Positions 23,111 through 33,827 of a DNA stretch of 64,000 nt are shown here, piece after piece. Made by a program: the position numbers and the translations under genes. Below the pieces are notes generated by a model, which was given only the letters and a program-made list of their open reading frames with translations, was not told the origin of the DNA and did not search any database. The stretch's first letter is position 1. Each line of letters opens with the position of its first letter. Source of the stretch: Cerrena zonata (lineage: Eukaryota; Basidiomycota; Agaricomycetes; Polyporales; Cerrenaceae); assembly GCA_038087015.1 (NCBI GenBank), contig JASBNA010000002.1, forward strand, positions 2,170,001 to 2,234,000. The letters are read 5' to 3'.

Positions 23111-25714
23111 ATGAACTCTTCCACTCATCAACCCTTCAACCCCTTCTTCGAGAACCCCGCCCCATCCAGGCAACAGCCCTCCTCCATCTGGGCGCCTCAA
23201 CCGCAGTTGACGGAGACCGCATGGTCTAGGGCGATTGACTCTATCAATCGCGCTGACCCGTCTGGCCAAATGCGGCCGGAAGCACATCGTGCCTCCTCCT
23301 TTCCCGCGGGCAAGAGCGTCGAGGACATCTTCGGCCCACTGGGACCCAGTGGACCAATGAACAAAAGGGACATCGGCGCCATCGGTGACGGTCGAAAGAA
23401 GAGCGACCCTGATATTGTATGTTTTTCCATCATCTCCCCCATGTACCCAACGCTGATAACTTGTCTGCAGCATGTCGAGCAGCTCCTTCGGTCACTCGAC
23501 CTTCATTCACCAACTCCTTTATCTATCCCACCTCTTGGTACGGAGTACACCTCTTCCTCCCCAGACGTTTCTCCTGTTTCTACTACTTCCACGCTTTTAA
23601 CTCCCACCGATCTTTCTCCTGCAAAGTCATTCTCTCAAAAGATGGCCTCCTCTTTCGATTTCGGACCTGTCTACCAGACATCATCTAATGGTCTCTTGTT
23701 TGAGACCGGTGTTGGCAACCGCTACAACGAAATTATGAGCGCCAGTGATAATTCTGTTTCTGCTTATAATCTCGCACCTCGCGAACACTATCTTCCTGAA
23801 CGGAGTCCATTTTCATTTGAACCATTTTCTGAGCAACTTCCTGGAGGTCGAGCACTTCCTCCTGCCTATCCTTCGAACTCTCATCTTCGTGGCGAGTCTG
23901 GGTCTTCAACACCCTTCACATGGGCGGGTCAGCGGTCTCGGACCTCGTCCGAATGGCTGAAATCGGAGGGTAGGACAAGTCAAGGCCTCTCTGCCATAGA
24001 TGGAGAAGCTGCTTTCCGTAATTTCCAAGTAAACCACACGCATACATCCCCTCACGAGGTAGGTTTCCCATTGTATGCGCCGTAATCACTGACCTAACAT
24101 TGGTATTTCTCACTAGCCCATCAACTTCCTGTCCTTACTGCATCCTTCGTCTACTCCGCCTTACCCTCTTTTCGTTTCCCGTATCATCAAGTCCTCTGAT
24201 CAGCAAGCGTCCATTTTCCTGCAGCAGAAACTCAAAGTTGCTGATGCGGAAGAGCGTGCCAAAATTGTTGACGCTATATGTGAACGCGGATTCGACATGA
24301 TGGCCCATAGGTACGAGATTGTCTCGTTACCTGCTTTACTCCTACGAACAATTCGTATTCTAGATTCGGAAACTGGGCTGTACAACGCTGCCTTGAGGCG
24401 ACCGCAAGCGTAGAAGAGAGGCGGAAAATCGTCTCTTGTATGAGGTATCTATCATCTCCACTTATTCATCGCTTGAATCTCATGCTCACTGTCGTTAATA
24501 GGACTCGTGTTGTGGATCTCGCGACCAATTGCTATGGATGTCACGTTCTTCAAAAAGCTCTTGACTGTGAGGAAGACATTCGACTCCTCATCGTGTCAGA
24601 ACTTCTTCTAGGGGACCCTGCCCAAACACTCGTGAATAAACATGCATCACACGTTTGGAGCAAAGTGAGTGGCTGATATTAGTTTCTTCTTAACAGCTTT
24701 GTCTGAGGATGTTGTAGATCATGGAGTTAACTTGGACGGCACCTGCACCTCCGATCTTTGCCTAGTAAGTTTCACGCGTTGTTGTTTCCAAATTCATATT
24801 TATCGCCCGTCAGCGTCAATAAAGCTCTGAAGGGTAAATGGGCGTCCTTGGCGTGCCATGAGACCGGCTCTCTTGTAGTCCAGGTATGCTACTACTCAGT
24901 GATCAAATCATTGTCCTCACTCATCCTGCGTTCGCCGTAGCATGCATTCGAGAATCTTGAGGAATCTGCGAAGGATGGTATTGTGGACGAGTTGCTGAAC
25001 CAAGGACCGGTCGTATTTGGGGAAGTGGCGAAAAGCCAGTGGGGCTCTTACTGCGTGCAACATAGTATGTTTGTCGTTCAACTCAAATGTAATCCTCGAC
25101 TGACTTGGCTCTAGTCCTTGAACACGGCTCGCACCAACACCGCGAATTGGCCCTCGATCACCTCATCGACGGGTTGTTAGACTATGCTACCAATGAGCAA
25201 GGTGCAAAGTCCATAACCAAGGCTCTCAAGGAAGGCGGACAGGACACCCTGAATCGTGTCATCAAGCGTATGTCTGAACCGGCTCAAGGGTAAGTAACAC
25301 CCTCTTTCGAAGAAAATCCATTCCGTTGACCTCATCCCAGTGCTCGTCGTGCAATGATCGTCGACTTGGCGCTTTCCGTGACGGGTAGCCAGTTGATCGC
25401 GAGCGTTCTTCCCAATGTAAGAGGCTTTCGAAACATTGCTAACTTTGTACTTACGACGATTTTAGGCTGATAAGGATCAGCGAGCTCTACTTTACGATTC
25501 TATTCGTGGACACATCGTCACCCTTCGTGGGTGCAAGACTGGCTCAAAAGTTATCTGGCTCTTGTAAGAGATACATTTGTCGCATAATAAAAACGGCACT
25601 AATATCTATATGTTTTGCAATGTTGTAGCGACAGAATGGTCAGTCTATTCATGTACATGTGGTGGAACTATCATGCTGACAACCCTCTCATAGCGTGCAT
25701 ACTATGGCTATTGA
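23111..25714 (+). CDS. Pumilio/PUF-family RNA-binding protein
   Basis: PUF proteins bind sequence motifs in mRNA 3' UTRs and repress or localise the message. The first 330 residues are Ser/Pro-rich and disordered. From about 24120 a series of PUF repeats follows: FVSRIIKSSDQQASIFLQQKL, FGNWAVQRCLEA, NCYGCHVLQKALD, HASHVWSKIMELTW, WASLACHETGSLVVQHAFEN, SQWGSYCVQHILEHG, NEQGAKSITKALKEG and GSQLIASVLPNADKDQRA. The repeats are diverged from the classical Pumilio consensus, which suggests a Jsn1/Puf1-Puf2 or Puf4-like member rather than Puf3. The C-terminus LFDRMRAYYGY depends on a 10-base exon (25629-25638) and a last exon ending in TGA at 25712-25714. Many short introns split the repeat region. 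The ATG at 23111 is the first after the TATA box at 23055. Target RNAs cannot be inferred. Confidence 0.88.
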
Positions 25715-26314
25715 ATAACTCTCCGCACCTGCTTCTCGCTATCACATATTTTCGCAGGCTTATCTTAACGGCATATCTCTCGCATCCAATGCATATCACC
25801 ATCAAGACTCATATCATTCAATCGGAACAGTTATAGAAAACGTACCTATTTAACACATTCGACAACACGAAAGCTCCGCCCCATCTAGTTCCAAAATACG
25901 CATTTTTACACACCGTGCACAGGCCCCCTGCATTTATCGCAGTGAACTATCGATTTTGCTTCTTATCCTCCCATTTCTTTCGCATTCATCATTTATTCGT
26001 ATTTGAATCCGACATTCGCTCCCGTTATCCACTCGCATACAGACGTTTACAGGCATATTCCTGCCATAGCCCGATTTTAAGTTGATGTATATCCAACGTT
26101 GTCCTCAGTAGTTTGCAGCTGTACTTGTACCCCAGTCTATACCTCCTGTCATTACCTACCAGCAGCTCAGTCGGTTATGCATTATGAATCGCACTACTTT
26201 GTGCCCTGTCTATCTCGAAAAATCACACGAGACAGACAATCCAACATATTATATCAATGCAAAGCACCGAAAACATACAGTATCATAAGAGAAACAATCG
26301 AAAGTTCCGTAGTA
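25715..26314. other. Intergenic between convergent PUF and DUF2235 genes
   Basis: This is a T/C-rich region between two convergent 3' ends. It should hold both 3' UTRs. No domain or structural RNA is evident. Confidence 0.5.
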
Positions 26315-28385
26315 CTAATCCACCCAGATTGGATCAATTTTCCACTGAGCCTTTGGGGCGTATTTTACACCACCTGGTAAAAGCGAAGCCTCAGCCTCCA
26401 TGCGCATCTTAACGCTACGATGAACAAAGAATTGACCCCGTTTCTGAATACGGTTGGGAACTTTACGCGGGCGGCCCAGGTTGCAACTGCACGAACGAAG
26501 ATTAGCACTGTTCGCTTTGTTCGTCATGGAATATACTTACCCCCAATCAGAAACCCAAGAATTATCGGAGTGCTGTTTCTTAAATCTCATGGGCAAAAGT
26601 TCAAGTATCCACCACCCTGGCGCGAGGGACAATTGGTCATAAACAGGCGAGAGGGCATCAAGTAAATCCTCTTCCTCTTCAGTCAACTGAGAGTCTATTG
26701 CAGAACCATCCACGAGTGTCTGTGTGGTATCCGTAGTTGACTCCCTTGCGTGCGTAGGATCGGCGATCGTAGGTGGTATGGTGAAGATTGCTTCGGGACG
26801 GTCAAGTACCTTGGGATAAAGTGATGCAGGATCGAGTCCGACACTTTTCAGCACAGAGGAATGGAACCGAATGCCCGTGTCCATTCGGAAACATTCACGA
26901 ATCATCCAACGCAAGGGGATACGAGCAAGGTTGTGTCTAGTGTCATTTGGGACTGACCCACCACCGACGTCTAAGAGATGATGTCAGCGCCCGCGAAGGA
27001 TATTGAACCTTCATTCGGGTCCACTTACCACAGTGACACCCTGCAAACCAGACTTCTTTCACATCGGTTTCTTCCGTATGACCGTCGCGTTCTGAAAATT
27101 CGCGCTCCAATCGACGCTTCTCGTTTCGTTTCTTGACAGTAGATTTGCCGTTGTGTGGAACGTCTACACCTGTAGCAGTCGCGGTGGCAGCGATAGTTGA
27201 TTTGGGCATGTCGCCAGGATGGGTACCCAAGACGGCCTCTTTGTTGGTAGGGCCGATTGTAAAGGTTGGCCTTGAACTTCGCTCGATGCTCATCGAGCGA
27301 GACAGCGTGTCGGAAGATCCGAATTGCCGTGTTCGACGTCGTGAACGGCAGCGTGCGTGGAATTAAACCAACTGAGCACACGGTATCCCTATTCGGATCC
27401 CCAGAACTCAAAATTTACATCGAAGCTAGTGATAAGAGAGATCACGTACCAAACACCCACAAACTCAATGTCGACATCCATGGAGAATGCTTTCTTGAAG
27501 GCTGTACTTTGAGCCCAGCCGGTCTCATCTGTCCGAGTGAACATCTTGTACGCGAAAGGGACCTGCTGATGATTGCAAACGGGAAGGAGTCCGACCTAGT
27601 GAAATTAAAATAAACATCTCGAGTGCAGATGAATTACCTGGGGTTTATGCCCACCTTGTGAACCATACCAGCCAGTGCACGAGCAGTGTAAGCACCGCGC
27701 GAGAAGCCGAATAAACATATCTTGTCGCCTGCTTCGTCTGAAACATATACATGTAAATTATCATTCTCCCTCTTGGGTTTCTCGGTGTAAACTTACAGTT
27801 TTGCATCAAGAACTCATAGCCACCTGGTACAGAATTTAGTGAGTATACAATAGCGCACTTGCTAAATAGACCGCACCCATGACATGGTGATCGAGATTCC
27901 AAGCGACCATCTCATCAAAGGTCTTGGACAATTTCGCCATGAACGGCGTCGCAATTTGCGGTGTAGTATATGTTCCGATTCCGGCCTGTGTACATACTCC
28001 GTTAGCACAAACGTGCAATGATGTTTCATCAGTTCGGTAATATGAACCTGATAATAGACAAGCTGCTCTCGGCGATCATCTTTCTTCAGCATGGAGAAGA
28101 ATAGGACAACATTGGAGTTCTAGTGTTGTTCATTGAGCTATCAGTATGTGATGAATGGACGAAAGTCTGTTAGTAAGTACTCACATCAGCGTCAAACTGG
28201 TCACCAGTGCCGTCGAAGCAAAGCACGAGCGTTCGGGCAGGACGATGAGAAGGGATGACATCATCTATCACAGACGATCCAGAGTTGCTAAGATTGGGCG
28301 TTGTAAGAGGGGTGCCAAACCCATCCTGCTGAGTAGGGCTAGCGGGTTCACTAGAGGACGAGGAAGGTTCCATAGGTACAGACAT
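26315..28385 (-). CDS. DUF2235 alpha/beta hydrolase (Tle1-like phospholipase fold)
   Basis: DUF2235 proteins have an alpha/beta-hydrolase fold; bacterial relatives include the type VI lipase effector Tle1, while fungal members are mostly uncharacterised. In order: a Ser/Pro-rich start, [35 protein letters not shown], the nucleophile elbow [16 protein letters not shown] near 27700, [27 protein letters not shown] near 27030-26950 with the expected Asp, then PLRWMIREC and a C-terminal region ending in [10 protein letters not shown]. Several short introns split the gene. At 27250-27252 a run of three G on the plus strand (CCC in the coding strand) is one base too long: the frame LYNRP continues as [12 protein letters not shown] only if one C is removed. 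The break is probably a sequence error. The start at 28385 lies 58 bases below a TATA box. Family is secure; substrate is unknown. Confidence 0.88.
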
Positions 28386-29071
28386 GACAGAGAGTATGGG
28401 ACGTGAGAAGTGCTATCGTGTCGAGACATTGATCTGCTGCTCTATATATACTCAGAACCAAAGCTTGTCGGAAACAAGCATCGGTAGATGGCCATTAGAG
28501 AACCCTGTGCCGCATTATGTTCAAGTCAGCGCCCATTCGAGTAAAGCAGGGGCATTCCGCGCTTCGAAATGTCAGCGGCGGCATGATGTAGCGCTTCTTG
28601 GGGAAATACGAGACGAGAGTATGGATTGCTGATATAAACGAGTGCATTGAAGCACCAACTTAGTTGACACTAGGCATTTTCCATTCCTTCGTGACCAATG
28701 AATGAGTAAGGGCGAACATTACTGACAGTAATCATGTCAAAGACGATCTCCCGCTTAGGACATACTGTATGGCAGAAGCAGGCAGAAGCCCACGCAATCA
28801 GAGCAAAGTGACAGAGCTTACTATTGGCAAGAGATTTGGGTACAACGGAGCAGAATAGAGGCAAACGCTTTGCTTGTGCATGCAAAAGTGGTGAGTTAAT
28901 TGGCTTTCCTCCACCGTGAAAACAAAGTTGCTTGCTTATGGGAAGACGGAGGTAAAAGAGGGCGATGGCAAATAGAAGCAAACAATGTCTGCATTCGGAT
29001 AGCTCCACCAGGTTGCTGCGTACCTGCCCAGTTCGAGGAGGACAGTTGCCGTTCTATCTCTGTCAGTTACC
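28386..29071. promoter_or_regulatory. Divergent intergenic region, DUF2235 / carboxypeptidase 1
   Basis: The two flanking genes are transcribed away from each other, so both promoters lie here. A TATA box for the minus-strand gene is at 28443-28450. I see no equally clear one for the carboxypeptidase, and no gene. Confidence 0.5.
28443..28450 (-). promoter_or_regulatory. TATA box of the DUF2235 gene
   Basis: TATATATA lies 58 bases upstream of the DUF2235 start codon on the minus strand, a usual place for a fungal TATA element. Confidence 0.5.
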
Positions 29072-31220
29072 ATGAAGATCTTGGCTTTGTTTCCTCTGTT
29101 CATCGCGCCTAGCGTCTGGGCTGTCCCTGCGAGCGAGCTTCAAGCGATACTGAACAACTTGGACGAAATTTCTGACGTCACCAATGCCGCCACTGCCAAC
29201 TTGTTCGGCGGAATTGCCAAAGGCATTGGGTATGCCGTTGATTACGCGCAAGAAGTACTTCATGATGGCCTACACCTCGGGAAGGAGACCCTAGATAAAT
29301 GGGCTGATGAAGGAAGAGAGTTTGTTAAGCAAGATGGGCTTGTTTGTATGTGCCTTACTTTAAACCACCACTCAGTCTGCGGTGTTAACCGTTCATATCA
29401 GATGAACTTGTCACGCATTCCGCCTTCCAGGACTATCAGCTTCGGGTCACCGATCCTGACTTGTGTGACCCCACTGTCAAGCAGCACTCTGGTTATCTTG
29501 ACATTACAGACGGAAAGCATCTGTTCTTTTGGTATGTATCCGGAACACAGAAGACACATAGTATCTGAACTATTCTATTTTAGGTTCTTTGAGTCTCGTA
29601 CCGCGCCTGAGGATGCTCCTCTTACACTGTGGTTGAATGGTGGACCAGGTTGCAGTTCTATTGCCGGCTTGCTATTCGAAAACGGTCCTTGCAGAGTTAC
29701 AGACGAGGGCAAGAGTACAACTCCGTTTGAACATTCGTGGAACAAGAATTCCAATATTATTTTCCTGGACCAGCCGGTCGATGTCGGATACTCATACTCC
29801 ACCGACGGTACTACCGTAAACACTTCGCCGGTAGCTGCTGAGGATGTCTATGCTTTCATTGAATTGTTCCTGGCTAGGTACCCCGAGTATGCCGACAAAC
29901 CTTTCCATGTAGCCGCTGAGAGTTACGGCGGGATTTATGCCCCCAACATTGGCTCCGTGATTCACAAGAAAAACAAGGAGCTTACGCTGCGCCCGACACC
30001 TGGAGTCAAGCACGTCAACTTAGCTTCGATCATCTTGGCGAACGGACAAACAGATCCTCGGATTCAGCTAGCCTCGGTCCCGGATTACGTTTGTGATGGT
30101 CCTTATCCCTTGTTCGACGACCCCGAGGGCGCGCAGTGCACCGCGCTCCGAAGCAAAGTCCCAACCTGCCAACGTCTTATCCAAGGATGTTACAACTACA
30201 ACTCTAGACTTACATGTGTTCCCGCAATTGCCTACTGTTACAGCCAGTTGATGGGTCCTGTGCAACGTAAGTAAACTTAGCCCTGATACATATCCCGCTT
30301 TCTGACTCGAACGTCCTATTTCCAGAGACCGGTGTCAACCCATACGATGTCCGTAAGAAATGGTAGGCGTTTAGTAGGCTCGGTACGGCTACATCTGACA
30401 CCGGTATTCCGACAGCGACCGTTCTAAAGATGGATCCCTTTGCTACAAGGAAATGGAATGGGTCGAGACATGGATGAACCTTGCTGCAAATAAGAAAGCG
30501 CTCGGAGTGCCTGCTGAGCGAAAGTTCCAAACTTGCAACATGGAAGTAAATCAAGCGTTCTTTGGTCAAGGGTGACGGAGTCAAGAACGCCGCTGCGCTC
30601 TTGCCGCCTCTAGTAAATGATGGCGTCCGTCTGTTGGTGTATGCTGGCAATGCAGGTAAGGAGCTCATCTGTCAATCACAGCGATCAGTTAATCCTTCAG
30701 ATGCTAACTTGATCGATCCACAGATGCCATGTGCAACTTCATCGTAAGTTCATTTAGTGTTTCATTGATTTACAATTGTAACTGTTCATCAGGGCAACGA
30801 GCGGTGGATGGAGCAGCTTGAGCATAACCATCACACTGAATTTGCGAAATCAAAGGCTCTTCCGTGGTTGACACTGGATGGAAAGACTGTAGCCGGTGAA
30901 GTCCGCAGTGCTGGCGGTAACGGTTTCTCGGCCGGGAATGTTACTTTTGTACAAGTGTACGAAGCCGGGTATGTTGCGGTTTCTGTTGTTATATTTCCTG
31001 CGTTGTATTCATGGCATTTGTTATTTCTAGTCATATGGTTCCGTTCGACCAACCCGAGGCCGCCGCAGTGAGTGACTCTGACTCACCGGAATGCTAAGAA
31101 TATCACTGATTAATGTCGTTGCAGGATCTTTTCTCTCGCTGGATCCTAGACATACCACTTACCCTGAACGCCACTGAAATAGCTGATAGAATGACTGTGC
31201 CATTCGGTGGATTGGTGTAA
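29072..31220 (+). CDS. Secreted serine carboxypeptidase, family S10 (copy 1)
   Basis: S10 enzymes remove C-terminal residues from peptides at acid pH, outside the cell or in the vacuole. A signal peptide (MKILALFPLFIAPSVWA) is followed by a helical propeptide of about 80 residues. The mature part shows LTLWLNGGPGCSSIAGLLFENGPC, split over the oxyanion region, then the nucleophile AESYGGIYAP. The catalytic Asp is in YAGNADAMCN, and the catalytic His is in YEAGHMVPFDQPEAA. The Asp codon is split G|AT at the start of a 20-base exon (30724-30743). A run GGG at 30570-30572 is one base too long and creates a false TGA after NQAFFGQG; the conserved frame resumes at once, so a sequence error is likely. 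N-glycosylation motifs (NVT, NAT) occur near the end. The gene is paralogous to the copy at 52282 and has the same exon around the Asp. Confidence 0.93.
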
Positions 31221-33827
31221 CAGCATAATTGGATAATTTCCCTTGTAACAGCATTGTAATGTATAGGTCGTCTCCATTACACACACGGACTCAGATGATC
31301 CTCCCTTCAACGTAGATGTTATCTATCCTCACGCCCCGGCCAACAATGGCATTCGAATTTGTATCTGGACCCTTAATTCTTCGGCTTCCATTCACGGTGA
31401 CATGGGAGATTAAAGTGTATTCTTCGATCATAGTATGTTTCATACCAGGTGATCACCCGTAGTTACCGACACCGCCGTCTGCTAGTGACTTACAGGTTTC
31501 CAGGGATTTTTGCTTATGATTGAGTTTTGAATGTTGAACGACCTTACTTCTCCAGCCTCCGCGTCTAACTCGAAGGCGGTTAACTCACACCAGAAGATAC
31601 CCTCGTGCTCTCGATGATGCATAAGCAAAGTTACGTCGGTACTTGATTGCTGTCACATTGGTCAGACGAGAAGGTAGGAAGGATGCATCAAAGCCGACAT
31701 GAGGGTCTGTTGGACTCTTCATCTTCTATCACTTCGCCGAATTTTTTATTGTTTGCGGGGTGATACCAACTAGAGCGCGGACGAGATCATTGACAGGAGC
31801 GGCACCGCATTGCAGAACCTGTGTTGACCATCGCAAGGATAAACAAAGGCTCCTTCCCGGTCTTGCTCTTCACAGTGATCTGATCCGATCGAGAATTGAC
31901 AATGTAGATTGTAGCCACACTATCGTGCACTGTCTGCAAGGTTTCTCAACAGCTTCTCGTATCGCTCAAGGAGTAAGACCATGTGCTTTCATCTCCACCA
32001 TCTAACGGCGAATGACCGATTCTCATTCCCGTTTCATCGGAAAGGCAGGGTTGACATCCGAGAAACACGAAGCTTAACCATGGGAAAGACCTTGTTAAAA
32101 CGGAGAAAAGCCCCAGGTGAGAATTTCGGCTATAGCAAACTTCGTCAATCGATTTTCATTACTTCCTATTCCATGCTTTGACAGATACTGGCAGAAAAAC
32201 ACTAGGAAAGGTCTAGTTCCGAACCCAATTATACATGTACATGAAGTAAATTCGGGATGACATGAATGTGTAAGTAGGTTCGAACTATATTTGAACCGCC
32301 GAACGTGGTTACTCTATATGTCTTGGAAATACGACCGATGCAGCCTGGAAGAGCCGATCTCATTCGAGATCCTCGCTGCCATGATCCCCATTCTGTTAGT
32401 TGTCCTAGGATCGTAACTGGTGGCGTCATTTCGACTTTCACCTCCGATATTGCAAGGTATGTCTTGTGTGTGTAATATATTGAGTATCGCAAATAGCCAA
32501 GTCCCCCATTATCACAAGGTTCTGTCGGACGTCACGGGAAGGTCTTATTTGTACCCGTCGAATTCATTTAGACCCACCTTTTGAATACACCACTGTCAAA
32601 TCTATGTGTTATCAGATCCATGGGTCTATGGGGTAGTTCTTGCTGATGGAATGGACGTTAGTACAGTCTCGCTTCGAGTTCTTTCGTGCGTTCGGACCGT
32701 GTGTACTTGCAACGAACGGCACACTGCTTTGGGAGTACCCGACTTGCCTGAAAACCTTATGCTGTAGGCGGACGGTCTTAACCCTCCTTCACATACCTGT
32801 AACGTCCCCTAATTGGGATGGTATGGGCATGTACAGGTGAGGGATCATTCGCGGGTTTGAAAAACACGATTATTCCCATTAGTCCTAAAATGACGTTGCA
32901 CATACAGGTATATTGAGGCTATGAGCGGAATCAAAGATCCTAGTCAGTACAACGCCCCTGCATTTCAACAACACCGGATTTATTTGTTGAGCCATGCCTA
33001 CGAATCTGAATACCGAGTTGGTGCCTTGGACGATTCCCGCGTCGCGCCTAAAGTTCCTGTGATCTCTAGTCGTTCTGGTCCCATTATTAGGTACCCGTCC
33101 AAGCAAGTGCTTGAGACAAGATGGCTGTCATGGCTTGCCATTTACACGTATTCAGATGTAGTTTGATGACAGCATCATTTATTGAAGATATACACCCCTG
33201 TCGATCACGCTGGCTGTATTGGCTAGATGACAGATATGTGAGGTGGTTGCTAGCCCGCACATTTGCAAGGCCCGACCTGGTTTGGTGGAACAGCGCCGTT
33301 TAGGATGTTAGACCGTGAAACATTGATGACGGATATCTATGCCGAGCCAATCTGAGGGAACACATTGTCAACCGGGGGCGTCTTGCGATACGGACGAAAG
33401 AGTCCTCCGTGCATGTTAGCCCAGGGGGATGTAATTTCGTAGCTGGAATAGGGTGACAGTTGGGGTTCTCTGGGCAGGCATAGTCTGAACAGGTGACGCG
33501 ATTGCACGAACTGCTCGAGGGAACGATGGTCGAGTGGACCTAGGCGGCCGGCACAGGCGAAGACTAGTACAGATGGAAATTAGTTCCCAGAGATGTGTCC
33601 TTGACGAATGTCTGTGTTCAGATTCGTTTCGAGACGCCGACCATCTAAGATCTCGGGCGTGTGCAGCACCGTCTCGTCCCCTTCGCGCGTCTGTCACTCA
33701 CTCCTCCTTCCTGTCTCCAATACTTCGCGATTCACATATATAAACATCGAACCGCCAACGATATGGCCATCTTCTACTTCCCCCGTTATCTATATACTAT
33801 AGTACCACCTTCCTATCTCTGTCCATA
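31221..33827. other. Long intergenic region, 2.6 kb
   Basis: No gene could be assembled. Short frames are scattered on both strands, the longest under 100 codons, and none shows a domain. I see no terminal repeats or transposase motifs, so I cannot support a mobile-element remnant. The last 100 bases belong to the oxylipin synthase promoter. Confidence 0.45.
33737..33744 (+). promoter_or_regulatory. TATA box of the oxylipin synthase gene
   Basis: TATATAAA lies about 85 bases upstream of the start codon at 33828, in a stretch with no competing ATG in a long frame. Confidence 0.5.
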
